The notes beneath the pieces were generated by a model, which saw nothing but the letters and a program-made list of their open reading frames with translations, did not search any database and was not told the origin of the DNA. Below, one piece after another: positions 1-8,994 of a stretch of 64,000 nt of DNA. Position 1 is the first letter of the stretch. Every line of letters begins with the position of its first letter. A program made the position numbers and the translations under genes. The DNA is from Pseudoalteromonas luteoviolacea (lineage in GTDB: Bacteria > Pseudomonadota > Gammaproteobacteria > Enterobacterales > Alteromonadaceae). The stretch spans positions 186,001 through 250,000 of the forward strand of contig NZ_JAGJEH010000004.1 in assembly GCF_018100925.1 (NCBI RefSeq), given 5' to 3'.

Positions 1-558
1 CAGCTCATGCAACGGCGCGCCATCGCCATCCATTGAGAAAATACCTTCACTGACAATAAGCTTGTTTTGGGCGCGTGTTTTTTCCAAACGCGCGCGCAAA
101 TGACCCATGTCGTTGTGATTAAACCTGACCAGCTTAGCGCTGCTGTTCAGCCCACCATCGATGAGACTGGCATGATTGAGCTTGTCTTGAAACATAGCGC
201 TATCTTGGCCAGCTTTATTATCATGAAATAAAGTGCTGAGCACACTAAAATTAGCGCCAAAGCCACTGGCAAACAGCATCGCCCGCTCATAGCCGAGCAA
301 ATTACATAATTTGGCTTCTAGCAGTCGGTGAGTACGCTGATATCCAGTAACTAGTGCAGAGCTTTTGCTGCCAGCAACAAAGTCACCGGATACAGCTTGA
401 TCTGCAAGCGCTAAATAATCATTACTGGCAAAGTTTAAGTACTGCTGCCCATCAACCTGGATATGACGAGCAGACACTTTATCTATGCAGATACGGCGAC
501 GCTGTAGCGCGTCACGTGCTTTGTCTTCTAGCGCTTGATCTATAAATTCAAACGCCAT
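1..558 (-). CDS. bioF: 8-amino-7-oxononanoate synthase BioF, 3' end outside window
   Basis: PLP enzyme that condenses pimeloyl-ACP (or -CoA) with L-alanine to 8-amino-7-oxononanoate, the first dedicated step of the biotin ring pathway. The visible 186 residues begin MAFEFIDQALEDKARDALQR and carry the family features FASNDYLALADQ, SALVTGYQRTHRLLEAKL and the later NHNDMGHLRARLE and IVSEGIFSMDGD stretches. The ATG at 558 abuts the bioB stop codon (559-561), so the pair is almost certainly co-transcribed and translationally coupled. The gene runs off the left edge, so the PLP lysine is not visible. The assignment is secure from the motifs and the neighbours. Confidence 0.95.
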   Translation of the reverse strand, partial: MAFEFIDQALEDKARDALQRRRICIDKVSARHIQVDGQQYLNFASNDYLALADQAVSGDFVAGSKSSALVTGYQRTHRLLEAKLCNLLGYERAMLFASGFGANFSVLSTLFHDNKAGQDSAMFQDKLNHASLIDGGLNSSAKLVRFNHNDMGHLRARLEKTRAQNKLIVSEGIFSMDGDGAPLHEL

Positions 559-1602
559 TTATTTTGCTTCGTAGAATAGCTCTGACGTTGCTTTGTCTGC
601 AATTGCAGAGTTTAAAGACGCTTCATACGCTTCATCTGAGTAATCTTCGCGCGTCTCTGGCTTCATACCTAACTTTTTAAGTAGGTTCATATCCGCATCT
701 GCTTCAGGGTTTTCTGTGGTTAATAGCTTATCACCATAGAAAATCGAGTTTGCGCCAGCAAAGAAACACATTGACTGCATTTGCTCATTCATTGCTGTAC
801 GACCAGCTGATAAACGCACATAGCTCTCTGGCATCATAATACGCGCCACAGCAATAGTACGGATAAACTCAAAATGATCTAAATCTTCCACATCTTCAAG
901 TGGTGTACCTGCTACTTTTACTAGCATGTTGATTGGTACACTTTCAGGCTGTTTTGGTAAATTTGCTAACTGCATTAATAAACCGTAGCGGTCAGCTGCT
1001 TGCTCACCCATACCTACGATACCACCAGAACAAACCTTCATACCTGCATCGCGCACATGATCTATGGTATTTAGTCGGTCTGCGTAAGTACGTGTTGTGA
1101 TAATCTGCTCGTAATATTCAGGAGAGGTATCTAGGTTATGATTATAATAATCTAGACCAGCATTTCTTAGTGCATGTGCTTTTTCGTTGTCTAGCTTTCC
1201 TAGCGTCATACAAGTTTCTAGACCAAGTGCGCTAACTTCTTTAACCATTTTTTCAATGTATGGCATGTCTCTGTCTTTAGGATCTGACCAAGCAGCGCCC
1301 ATACAAAAACGGGTTGCGCCCTTCTCTTTAGCTAGTTTTGCTTGATTGACCACCTTTTCCACTTCCATCAGTCTTTCTCTTTCTAGGTCTGTTTTGTAAT
1401 GACCCGACTGCGGACAGTATTTACAATCTTCTGGACATGCACCTGTTTTGATCGACAGAAGAGTAGAGATCTGGACTTCATTTTGTTTGAAATTTTTGCG
1501 GTGTACACTCGCAGCATAAAAAAGTAAATCGTTGAAAGGCATTTCAAATAATGCTTTTACTTCTGCGTGTTTCCAATCGTGACGAACGATGCCATATTCC
1601 AT
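559..1602 (-). CDS. bioB: Biotin synthase BioB
   Basis: Radical SAM enzyme that inserts sulfur into dethiobiotin, the last step of biotin synthesis. At 347 residues it has the usual length. The radical-SAM cluster cysteines are in [11 protein letters not shown] (Cys56, Cys60, Cys63). Further BioB signatures are [45 protein letters not shown] and the C-terminal [16 protein letters not shown]. It is the first gene of a leftward bioB-bioF operon, transcribed divergently from bioA across a short region that holds a BirA operator. Regulation by the biotin repressor is therefore likely. Confidence 0.98.
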   Translation of the reverse strand: MEYGIVRHDWKHAEVKALFEMPFNDLLFYAASVHRKNFKQNEVQISTLLSIKTGACPEDCKYCPQSGHYKTDLERERLMEVEKVVNQAKLAKEKGATRFCMGAAWSDPKDRDMPYIEKMVKEVSALGLETCMTLGKLDNEKAHALRNAGLDYYNHNLDTSPEYYEQIITTRTYADRLNTIDHVRDAGMKVCSGGIVGMGEQAADRYGLLMQLANLPKQPESVPINMLVKVAGTPLEDVEDLDHFEFIRTIAVARIMMPESYVRLSAGRTAMNEQMQSMCFFAGANSIFYGDKLLTTENPEADADMNLLKKLGMKPETREDYSDEAYEASLNSAIADKATSELFYEAK

Positions 1603-1682
1603 AACTTAATCTCTTCTTTTTCTGGTTTTTTTTCGCCAGATAATTTGACGGTGATTGGCTTAGTCTACTTCTTGCTTTAGTA

Positions 1683-1716
1683 TTGTCAACGAGTGATGAG
1701 CAAACAAGGTTTACAA
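1683..1716. promoter_or_regulatory. BirA (biotin repressor) operator
   Basis: The half-sites TTGTCAACG (1683-1691) and GGTTTACAA (1708-1716) are separated by 16 bases. This matches the gammaproteobacterial BirA pattern TTGTAAACC-N15/16-GGTTTACAA at 7/9 and 9/9 positions. It sits between the divergent bioB and bioA genes and ends directly at the bioA ATG (1717). That position argues against the upstream GTG/ATG codons at 1693/1696 as the bioA start. Confidence 0.85.
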
Positions 1717-3006
1717 ATGAATAAAAATCAACCGATTGATCTCGATTTTGACAAGCAGCATATTTGGCACCCATATACATCGATGATTGATCCACTGCCT
1801 GTTTACCCAGTGACACACACAGACAAAAACCGGATCTTCCTAGAAACTGGTGAATCGTTGATCGATGGTATGGCATCATGGTGGAGCGCTTTACACGGTT
1901 ACAACCACCCCAAACTGGTAAAATCCATGACTGAGCAAGCTAGCCAAATGAGTCATGTGATGTTTGGCGGTATTACCCATGCACCAGCTGTAAACCTATG
2001 TAAAAAACTCGTCGAAATCACACCTGAGCCTTTACAGCGCGTGTTTTTAGCCGATAGCGGTTCTGTAAGCGTTGAAGTTGCTATTAAAATGGCTTTGCAG
2101 TATTGGTTGAGCCAAGGGCGTCAGTCTAAAAATAAGTTAATGACAGCAAAAAAAGGTTACCACGGCGATACATTTGCAGCGATGAGTGTATGCGACCCAG
2201 TCAACTCCATGCACAGCATGTATCAAGGTTTTTTACCTGAACATGTCTTTGTTGAAGCACCACAGTCTAAATTCAATGCACAACAAGAAGAAGCGGAACT
2301 CGCCACCTTAGAACAAGCATTCGCAGAGCATCATACCGAACTTGCAGCATTTATAATCGAGCCGATTGTGCAAAACGCCGGTGGTATGAACTTTTACAAC
2401 CCCGCATATTTGAAAAAGCTTCGCGCACTTTGCGATCAATACGATGTGTTGTTGATCCTCGACGAAATAGCCACTGGATTTGGCCGAACAGGCAAGATGT
2501 TCGCCTGCGAACACGCAGATATCGCACCCGATATCTTGTGTGTAGGCAAAGCACTCACAGGCGGTTGCATGACTTTATCCGCCACGCTAACCACAGATAA
2601 AGTGGCATTGGGAATTAGCCAAGGCGAGGCCAAAGTCTTAATGCACGGCCCAACCTTTATGGGCAACCCGCTCGCATGCGCTACCGCAATTGCAAGTCTC
2701 GAGCTGCTTGAACAAACAGATTGGCAAGCAAATGTAGAAAGAGTCTACCAAGCCATGCAAAACCTGCATCGTTGCGAGACACTTGATGCAGTCAAAGAAG
2801 TCCGGACACTTGGTGCCATTGGCGTGGTCGAATTATTCGAAACCGTTGATGTGGCAAAAATCCAGAAGTTCTTCATTCAAAAAGGCTTGTGGATCCGACC
2901 ATTTGGAAAATTAATCTATATTATGCCGCCTTATATCACGTCAAATGAAGACATTGCACATTTGAGCCACGGTATTTACCAAGCGATCGAGCAAAAAGCG
3001 TATTAA
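1717..3006 (+). CDS. bioA: Adenosylmethionine-8-amino-7-oxononanoate aminotransferase BioA
   Basis: PLP aminotransferase that uses S-adenosylmethionine as amino donor to make 7,8-diaminopelargonate in biotin synthesis. The start is placed at ATG 1717 because AAGGT (1706-1710) lies at ribosome-binding distance and the longer in-frame starts would run through the BirA operator. The product is 429 residues, the usual BioA length. Visible motifs are HIWHPYTSM near the N-terminus, SWWSALHGYNHP, the PLP aspartate region LLILDEIATGFGRTG, the lysine region VGKALTGG and HGPTFMGNPLACA. It is divergent from bioB and probably repressed together with it by BirA. A weak hairpin follows the gene. Confidence 0.97.
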   Translation: MNKNQPIDLDFDKQHIWHPYTSMIDPLPVYPVTHTDKNRIFLETGESLIDGMASWWSALHGYNHPKLVKSMTEQASQMSHVMFGGITHAPAVNLCKKLVEITPEPLQRVFLADSGSVSVEVAIKMALQYWLSQGRQSKNKLMTAKKGYHGDTFAAMSVCDPVNSMHSMYQGFLPEHVFVEAPQSKFNAQQEEAELATLEQAFAEHHTELAAFIIEPIVQNAGGMNFYNPAYLKKLRALCDQYDVLLILDEIATGFGRTGKMFACEHADIAPDILCVGKALTGGCMTLSATLTTDKVALGISQGEAKVLMHGPTFMGNPLACATAIASLELLEQTDWQANVERVYQAMQNLHRCETLDAVKEVRTLGAIGVVELFETVDVAKIQKFFIQKGLWIRPFGKLIYIMPPYITSNEDIAHLSHGIYQAIEQKAY

Positions 3007-3014
3007 AATCGTGC

Positions 3015-3048
3015 TGTACCAGCGCACCTCTATCCCTGGGCTGGTACA
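3015..3048 (+). terminator. Hairpin downstream of bioA
   Basis: A perfect 9-bp inverted repeat (TGTACCAGC / GCTGGTACA) encloses a 16-base loop just after the bioA stop. No uridine tract follows, so it is a possible transcript end or mRNA stabiliser rather than a clear intrinsic terminator. Confidence 0.4.
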
Positions 3049-3221
3049 AAACATTCGCTAGATGATTATTGTTCAAACAAGTCTGTATATATTCCAACCA
3101 CATACGATGAAAAGTATCATTTTTTCATAATGTTTGATGAATTGTACCTGAAATTACTTCAGCTTTTTGATACAATACGCCTCTTATTTTTAATAATCTA
3201 GCAAGCTGAGAAGTAGTAAGT

Positions 3222-4559
3222 ATGCAACAATCCGTCCAATTGCAGCCGGCAGAGGCCTATCAGCCACCTCGCTTTACTGTGTATCAACACCGTCAAATTG
3301 ATAAAATCGAACAGCTCGATAAGCTACCTGAGCACCTTCGTTTTCAAATGAAGGTCGTTGCTAACGTTTTCCCATTTCGTGTAAATAATTACGTTATTGA
3401 CGAACTGATTGATTGGGACAAGGTGCCTAACGATCCAGTATTCCAGCTCACATTCCCTCAGCGCGGCATGCTTGACGATGAGTCTTATGACGAAATGGCT
3501 GCTTTATTGAAGCGCGATCACACACCAGAAGAAGTGTTCGAGCTTGCAACCAAACTAAGACAAAAGCTTAACCCACACCCAGCAGGTCAAATGGACAAAA
3601 ACGTACCGTCTTTTGAAGGCGAAAACGTAGCTGGTGTTCAACACAAGTATAAAGAAACAGTGCTGTTCTTCCCTGCGCAAGGACAATACTGCCACTCTTA
3701 CTGCACTTTCTGTTTCCGTTGGGCGCAATTTGTTGGTAAGGCAACGCGTTTCAACAATAACGATGAAGAGCTACTGCACAGATATCTTGAAGAACACACA
3801 GAAGTCACTGACCTACTTATGACAGGTGGTGATCCTATGGTTATGCGTACTGTTAAATTGCGTAAATACCTAGAGGCACTTAAAGAGCCAAGATTTGATC
3901 ATATCCGCACAATCCGAATTGGTACTAAGTCTTTAACTTTCTGGCCTTTCCGATACGTGACAGATCCAGATGCAAAAGACTTACTCGCTCTTATCAAAGA
4001 GCTTGTTGATGCAGGTAAACACGTGTCATTCATGGCACACGTAAACCACAAACAAGAACTACGCACTGATGTTGCTAAAGAAGCTATCAAGCTTATCCGT
4101 AAAACTGGTGCGCAGATCAGAACGCAAGCGCCTTTGCTTAACCACCTAAATACAGATCCAAATATGTGGGCAGAAATGTGGAAAGAGCAAACACAGATGG
4201 GCATGATCCCATACTACATGTTCATTGAACGTGATACAGGCGCAAAACGTTACTTTGAATTACCACTTCACAAAACGTGGGAAATCTTTAAAGATGCGTA
4301 TAAGCAAGTATCTGGTGTAAGCCGAACGGTTCGTGGCCCATCAATGAGTGCAGGCCCAGGTAAAGTTGAAATTTCAGGCGTTACTGAAATTAACGGCGAA
4401 AAAGTATTTGCTCTGCGCTTTATCCAAGCACGTAACCCTGAGTGGGTACAACGTCCATTCTTTGCAAAGTTTGACGAGAACGCTCACTGGCTAGATGACT
4501 TGAAACCAGCATTTGGCGAAGAAAAGTTCTTCTGGCAAGAAGAATACGAAGCGATGTAA
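3222..4559 (+). CDS. KamA-family radical SAM protein (lysine 2,3-aminomutase-like)
   Basis: Radical SAM/PLP protein of the lysine 2,3-aminomutase family, 445 residues. Lysine aminomutases convert L-lysine to L-beta-lysine. The cluster motif is CHSYCTFCFRW (Cys157, Cys161, Cys164), followed by LLMTGGDPMVM, the usual GGEP-like SAM-contact segment with Asp in place of Glu, and by IRTIRIGTKSLTFWPFRY. The N-terminal 120 residues are longer and different from EpmB, the short EF-P lysine mutase, so EpmB is unlikely. It stands alone with its own upstream region and terminator. No acetyltransferase (AblB), kce/kdd or efp neighbour points to beta-lysine osmolyte synthesis or lysine fermentation. Substrate is therefore open. 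Confidence 0.8.
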   Translation: MQQSVQLQPAEAYQPPRFTVYQHRQIDKIEQLDKLPEHLRFQMKVVANVFPFRVNNYVIDELIDWDKVPNDPVFQLTFPQRGMLDDESYDEMAALLKRDHTPEEVFELATKLRQKLNPHPAGQMDKNVPSFEGENVAGVQHKYKETVLFFPAQGQYCHSYCTFCFRWAQFVGKATRFNNNDEELLHRYLEEHTEVTDLLMTGGDPMVMRTVKLRKYLEALKEPRFDHIRTIRIGTKSLTFWPFRYVTDPDAKDLLALIKELVDAGKHVSFMAHVNHKQELRTDVAKEAIKLIRKTGAQIRTQAPLLNHLNTDPNMWAEMWKEQTQMGMIPYYMFIERDTGAKRYFELPLHKTWEIFKDAYKQVSGVSRTVRGPSMSAGPGKVEISGVTEINGEKVFALRFIQARNPEWVQRPFFAKFDENAHWLDDLKPAFGEEKFFWQEEYEAM

Positions 4560-4564
4560 CACAG

Positions 4565-4593
4565 AAAAAAGCCGACTTTAAAGTCGGCTTTTT
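4565..4593. terminator. Bidirectional intrinsic terminator
   Basis: An 18-base palindrome (4571-4588, GCCGACTT arms) is flanked by an A-run on the left and a T-run on the right, so it can end transcripts in both directions. It lies between the convergent KamA-like gene and the small P-loop kinase, whose stop codon overlaps its edge. Confidence 0.9.
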
Positions 4594-5026
4594 ACCATTC
4601 AAACATATGTGCCATTTTACTTATGGTTTTTAATGCAACGCCATGTTGGTTTCGCTTGGCATATAGGTGCTGCATTGATTTATCTTTAACCTCTCCCACG
4701 ATCACCTCTTTAACTTGGTAACCCATTGCATGTGCAGCACTGACGTAAGCGATAAATTCCCACTTTTTAATGTTGGTATTATCAAGAATAACCAGAGGCA
4801 TACCTTCAGCCATTGCATTTATAAAACGTGCAATGTTCAGGTTGTGAAACTGAGGTAGTTTGGCTTTATTGAACTCATAATGGCCTTGTTCGTCAGTGAA
4901 ATAATCATCGGTAGAGCAAATGGTGTACCTTGATTCATCACCCGAGACAAGTTCATCGGCCAATGTGTGCGCATAGTGTGTTTTGCCAGAGCCCGGCAAC
5001 CCTCTAAGAATAAAAGCTTGTTTCAT
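4592..5026 (-). CDS. N4BP2-like P-loop kinase
   Basis: A 144-residue P-loop NTPase. Walker A is RGLPGSGKT (residues 8-16). The order of later elements is ICSTDDYF (about 38-45), GHYEFNKAKL, an HNLNIARF segment, and VILDNTNIKKWEFIAYVSAA followed by GYQVKEVIVGE. This order (STDD-F, G-Y-F, DNTN-x3-WE, GY-V) is that of the kinase domain in N4BP2/N4BP2L1-type polynucleotide kinase relatives rather than adenylate or zeta-toxin kinases. It ends ATG-proximal to nothing else on its strand, so it is monocistronic. Nucleic-acid 5'-kinase activity is an inference from family resemblance. A nucleoside or small-molecule substrate is possible. Confidence 0.75.
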   Translation of the reverse strand: MKQAFILRGLPGSGKTHYAHTLADELVSGDESRYTICSTDDYFTDEQGHYEFNKAKLPQFHNLNIARFINAMAEGMPLVILDNTNIKKWEFIAYVSAAHAMGYQVKEVIVGEVKDKSMQHLYAKRNQHGVALKTISKMAHMFEW

Positions 5027-5371
5027 TTAGTGAAAATTCATTCCGACTATTTTTATTTATAACCGAGCTATAATGCCATAAAAATGTGCTGTCGCACAGT
5101 CTTCTATACCCCGTAAAACAAAGTGATAAGTCAAATATTGGTCGCAATCGTCAAATTTTTTTGAAATAGCGCCATTTGGTAGTTTTTTTATGTAGCCATC
5201 AGAGGTAAGATACCGATCACGTGACTCCAAACACAACAAGCAAATTGCGTTAAAAAACCGAGTCACAACAGAATTTGCGCTCAGTGCATTGAAATTTGTG
5301 CTGGTGAGCATATATAGACAAAAACAAGCTGGGCACTTTTAGCCCTTTTTACAAATCATTTTGGAGTAAAG
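5027..5371. other. Spacer between kinase and asnS; possible 84-codon ORF
   Basis: This 345-base spacer carries the asnS upstream region, with a GGAG ribosome site at about 5360. An open frame on the minus strand (5057-5311, 84 codons, starting MLTSTNFNAL) is uninterrupted, but it has no Shine-Dalgarno sequence and I recognise no family. It would also occupy the likely asnS promoter. I treat it as unproven. Confidence 0.35.
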
Positions 5372-6769
5372 ATGAGCCACATAGCGATAACGGAGCTACT
5401 AGCAGGCACCGTTGCGGTAGACAGCCAAGTTACAATCAAAGGCTGGATCCGTACACGACGCGATTCAAAAGCGGGTATTTCATTCCTTGCCGTCCACGAC
5501 GGTTCTTGTTTCGACCCTATTCAAGCAGTAGTACCTAATTCGCTTAATAATTATGAAGAAGTAACGAGCCTAACTGCTGGTTGCTCTGTGGCTGTAACAG
5601 GTGTGCTTGTTGAATCACAAGGTAAAGGCCAAAGCTTTGAACTACAGGCTAACTCTGTAGAAGTACTTGGCTGGGTAGAAAACCCAGACACGTACCCTAT
5701 GGCTGCAAAGCGCCATTCAATCGAATATCTTCGTGAGCATGCACATCTTCGTCCTCGTACGAATGTAATAGGTGCAGTAACGCGTGTTCGTAACTGTTTA
5801 TCACAAGCGATTCACAGATTCTTCCACGAGCAAGGTTACATGTGGATCAGCACACCTATTATCACTGCAAGTGACTGTGAAGGTGCAGGTGAGATGTTCC
5901 GTGTATCTACTTTAGATATGAACAACCTGCCTCGTACAGACAAAGGCGACGTTGATTACAATGAAGACTTCTTCGGTAAAGAGGCCTTCCTTACGGTATC
6001 TGGCCAGCTAAACGGTGAGACATACGCAAGTGCGATGTCAAAAATCTATACTTTTGGTCCTACGTTCCGTGCTGAAAACTCAAATACATCACGTCATCTA
6101 GCTGAATTCTGGATGGTAGAGCCAGAAGTTGCATTTGCTGATCTAGATGATGTTGCAAATCTGGCTGAGAGCATGTTGAAGTATGTGTTTAAAGCGGTAT
6201 TAGAAGAGCGCCGTGATGACATGGAGTTCTTTGCTCAACGTATAAACAAAGAAGCGATCTCTCGTCTTGAAAGCTTTGTAGATAAAGATTTTGCTCAAGT
6301 AGACTACACAGATGCAATCGACATCTTGAAAGCGTCTGGTAAGAAGTTCGAATTTGACGTTGAGTGGGGTGTAGACCTTCAGTCAGAGCACGAACGCTAC
6401 CTAGCTGAAGAGCACTTTAAAGCACCTGTGGTTATCAAAAACTACCCACGTGATATTAAAGCATTCTACATGCGTCAAAACGAAGACGGCAAAACTGTTG
6501 CTGCAATGGACGTTGTAGCACCAGGTATTGGCGAGATTATCGGTGGATCTCAGCGTGAAGAGCGTTTAGACGTATTGGATGCACGTTTAGAAGAAATGGG
6601 CTTAGACAAAGAAGATTACAGCTGGTACAGAGACCTTCGTAAATACGGTACTGTACCACACTCCGGTTTCGGTCTAGGCTTTGAGCGCCTAGTTGCATAC
6701 GTGACTGGAATGGCAAACGTTCGTGACGTTATCGCATTCCCACGCACTAAAGGCAGCGCAACTTACTAG
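5372..6769 (+). CDS. asnS: Asparaginyl-tRNA synthetase AsnS
   Basis: Class II aminoacyl-tRNA synthetase that charges tRNA-Asn, 465 residues as expected. The N-terminal OB-fold anticodon-binding domain spans about residues 15-110 ([19 protein letters not shown]). The catalytic core shows motif 2 around [20 protein letters not shown] and motif 3 at [15 protein letters not shown] near the C-terminus. The segment [12 protein letters not shown] is typical of AsnRS. It is preceded by GGAG and followed by a strong terminator, so it forms a single-gene unit. Confidence 0.98.
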   Translation: MSHIAITELLAGTVAVDSQVTIKGWIRTRRDSKAGISFLAVHDGSCFDPIQAVVPNSLNNYEEVTSLTAGCSVAVTGVLVESQGKGQSFELQANSVEVLGWVENPDTYPMAAKRHSIEYLREHAHLRPRTNVIGAVTRVRNCLSQAIHRFFHEQGYMWISTPIITASDCEGAGEMFRVSTLDMNNLPRTDKGDVDYNEDFFGKEAFLTVSGQLNGETYASAMSKIYTFGPTFRAENSNTSRHLAEFWMVEPEVAFADLDDVANLAESMLKYVFKAVLEERRDDMEFFAQRINKEAISRLESFVDKDFAQVDYTDAIDILKASGKKFEFDVEWGVDLQSEHERYLAEEHFKAPVVIKNYPRDIKAFYMRQNEDGKTVAAMDVVAPGIGEIIGGSQREERLDVLDARLEEMGLDKEDYSWYRDLRKYGTVPHSGFGLGFERLVAYVTGMANVRDVIAFPRTKGSATY

Positions 6770-6789
6770 ACTGGCCTAGTTTAAAAATG

Positions 6790-6817
6790 AAAGCCCCGTT
6801 ATTACGGGGCTTTTTTG
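6790..6817 (+). terminator. Intrinsic terminator of asnS
   Basis: GC-rich stem AGCCCCGT (6792-6799) / ACGGGGCT (6804-6811) with a 4-base loop, followed by a run of six T, starts 22 bases after the asnS stop. Confidence 0.93.
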
Positions 6818-6889
6818 TTTCCACGCTTTGTTCTTTGAAGAACAATAGCTTGTGGTGATTTTTTCTTTTGCTTGCGCACAACTTAAAGT

Positions 6890-7104
6890 GGATTCTGAGG
6901 CAAGCTCAGAATGACGACGGAGGTATGAATACAACAAACACGTTGTGTTAAACCGCCAGCGGAGTTATCGCCAGTTTCAAAATGAGTACAAAGACGATAT
7001 AGATTCTGAAGCATGAATAGAATAACTGGCGTTTTAATACACCAAAATGCTCAGAATGACGAAGAGGAATATACCCTCGTCACTCTGAACTCGATTCAGA
7101 GCCC
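6890..7104. repeat. Inverted REP-like repeat unit in spacer 6770-7176
   Basis: A motif reading about GATTCTGAGGCAAGCTCAGA plus ATGACGA (from 6891) recurs in inverted orientation at 7073-7104 (CTCGTCACTCTGAACTCGAT plus TCAGAG). A third partial copy, GCTCAGAATGACGAAGAGG, lies at 7049-7067 and pairs with the inverted copy across a short AT-rich loop. This resembles the dispersed CTCAGAATGACGA-type intergenic repeats seen in Pseudoalteromonas and relatives. No gene is seen in the 407-base spacer. Whether it is mobile cannot be judged from one locus. Confidence 0.6.
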
Positions 7105-7176
7105 AATTCCTTAGGTTAAACCACTAACGTATACGTATTATGGCAAGAGCTTCAATTGTAAAACCTGGCTTGCCTA

Positions 7177-8394
7177 TTAATTGTTCAATACGTAAGTCTT
7201 ACATGCACCAAGATCTGTATAGCGATGTGCATGGCCTAAAGTTTGAGGTGCCACACCGTGCAATGGGCCGCCATTTACCTCCCAGTTTTTACCTTCAAAG
7301 CTTACTACATCACCTGTACTATATACACTCGGGTACGGCTGCCACTGCTGTGCACATGGTTGACACTTAGGTAGCTCTTGAGCAATTACATCCAATAGCT
7401 TGTAGTCGTCATCGCGTGAGTCTTGATGCAGCTCCCATATAAAAATTCCTGGATAACCGTTTTGTGATACAAAATCCGTTTTCGTCTTTAGTAACTCAGG
7501 TGTTTCCCAAAAATGTACATAGTTGTCTAGCTCGTAAAAGCCTTGATCGTAATCAATGCCCTCTCCTTTGACGATAACATCGACTATTTCTCTGGCTGTA
7601 AGCGTTTTCACAGGCCCACTGCCCAAGGGAAATGATTTATTGTAAAAAGGGATACCAAGGCTGGTCTTCGCGACTTCATATTTCGTTATCATACTTTGAC
7701 TCCAAGGTGCTGGGTGTACCAAACCGCCATGAATATACTCCCAAGCAGCATGGTGATTTTTAGGAGAACCACCCCATCCGCCAGTATAGTCGTAAGCCAT
7801 AAAGCGAATAATATCTGCATATTCATCTAGATCTTTATGGAAATTGATCCCTGACCAACCACCAGCCTGAACATCTACTGAAACCTCTAAATGCTGAGGT
7901 AACTTTTCACGTAGTTCTTTAACTAAGTTTAATAAGTACGCACTCTCAACCGGGTTTGGCTGGTTATATGTACTCCAGTCTTCCCAATCAACATCAATAC
8001 CATCTAGTTGGTGTAACTCAGCATACGCGACTAAATTGTCAACCAAGTTGCTTCGGGCCTTCGCATCCATAGATAGGAAATCTACCCCTGCTCCACCAAC
8101 AGACAACATTACACCTGTATTATTTTCATGCGCATGTGCCACAATGTCATCAATATAACGATCAGTTTCTGTCGTATCCATGGTGCCATCAGAGCGAGGA
8201 TAGGCGAAAGCAACAATAATATGAGTGAGCTGATCTGTCGCAAGATCCCTTACATCAAGTTCACCACCAGCGGGGTAGCCCCAAGTTGAATAAAAGCCTT
8301 CGACTCTAGGGCAAGACTCTGCACTTATAGCACTTGTTGCTATTGTACCAAGACATGCAGCAGTCAATGCTGCAATGCAATTTCGTTTAAACAT
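7177..8394 (-). CDS. Secreted GH18 chitinase with C-terminal chitin-binding module
   Basis: Glycoside hydrolase family 18 enzyme that cleaves beta-1,4-linked N-acetylglucosamine chains. The start is ATG 8394, with GGAGAAGG just upstream, rather than the ATG at 8406. A signal peptide (MFKRNCIAALTAACLGTIA, ending near SAISA) gives export. The catalytic DxxDxDxE motif is DGIDVDWE (Asp131, Asp134, Asp136, Glu138), and MLSVGGAG is the preceding conserved strand. MAYDYTGGWGG forms the sugar-binding loop. The last ~55 residues (CAQQWQPYPS, VVSFEGKNWEV) resemble a CBM5/12 chitin-binding module. Six visible Cys sit near the ends. It is monocistronic and fits a chitin-using marine lifestyle. Confidence 0.92.
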   Translation of the reverse strand: MFKRNCIAALTAACLGTIATSAISAESCPRVEGFYSTWGYPAGGELDVRDLATDQLTHIIVAFAYPRSDGTMDTTETDRYIDDIVAHAHENNTGVMLSVGGAGVDFLSMDAKARSNLVDNLVAYAELHQLDGIDVDWEDWSTYNQPNPVESAYLLNLVKELREKLPQHLEVSVDVQAGGWSGINFHKDLDEYADIIRFMAYDYTGGWGGSPKNHHAAWEYIHGGLVHPAPWSQSMITKYEVAKTSLGIPFYNKSFPLGSGPVKTLTAREIVDVIVKGEGIDYDQGFYELDNYVHFWETPELLKTKTDFVSQNGYPGIFIWELHQDSRDDDYKLLDVIAQELPKCQPCAQQWQPYPSVYSTGDVVSFEGKNWEVNGGPLHGVAPQTLGHAHRYTDLGACKTYVLNN

Positions 8395-8571
8395 AACCTT
8401 CTCCATGTTGTTAAAAAGTGTATCCTTACTTTAAGTAACACGAATAACCTTCACAGAGTATTGAATTTTTATACGGTCAATATGTACCTTTTTTATTAGG
8501 CTTATATTGTTAAAAACAACAAATAAAATGTTTAATTGCCACAGCTTGCAAATCCAAAAAACCGCTAACCG

Positions 8572-8994
8572 CTAGTGCTTTGTGTTAAACGCATGATTTT
8601 TCATCACAGTTGCAACAACTTTAAATACATCGATCCAAGCTTGCCTTAACTCTGAATTCCAATCGCTCCCCAATCCCTTTTTCAAGGTATACAGTAATGC
8701 GTTCCCAACAAGTGTGAAATGCTCAGGTTTAACTCCATAGTTGACATGCCGCTCGGCCAGTTTTTGCAGAACCGGGACCAATGCGTCTATATCGTCTAAA
8801 GAATTGACTGCAACTTTTAAAGTCGCCATTAACTTTTGGCCTTGGCTTTTAATACTGTTTTTAAATAACGATTTAAGCGACGGGTCATATTCGAAAAGTG
8901 TAGTGTAAAAAATATCAGCCGCCTGTTCTGAAATAGGTTCAACCTTTGCAAAACTTTCTTGTACTAACTGCTTTTGTCTCTGTGATATGCTCAT
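8572..8994 (-). CDS. Single-domain bacterial haemoglobin
   Basis: Globin of 140 residues, related to Vitreoscilla haemoglobin and the globin domain of Hmp. The line ELFRQAAD-like helix A/B is replaced here by ISEQAADIFYTTLFEYDP, and the proximal haem histidine is in LAERHVNYGVKPEHF (about residue 83). The C-terminal helices (LGSDWNSELRQAWIDVFKVV) are typical. No FAD/NAD reductase domain follows, so it is the single-domain type and needs a separate reductase. Oxygen or nitric oxide handling is expected from the family. It has no co-directional partner close enough to be in an operon. Confidence 0.93.
   Translation of the reverse strand: MSISQRQKQLVQESFAKVEPISEQAADIFYTTLFEYDPSLKSLFKNSIKSQGQKLMATLKVAVNSLDDIDALVPVLQKLAERHVNYGVKPEHFTLVGNALLYTLKKGLGSDWNSELRQAWIDVFKVVATVMKNHAFNTKH

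Noticed and set aside
5057..5311. 84-codon open frame upstream of asnS, minus strand
   Set aside because: No Shine-Dalgarno sequence, no family, and it would cover the asnS promoter. Listed only as part of the spacer.
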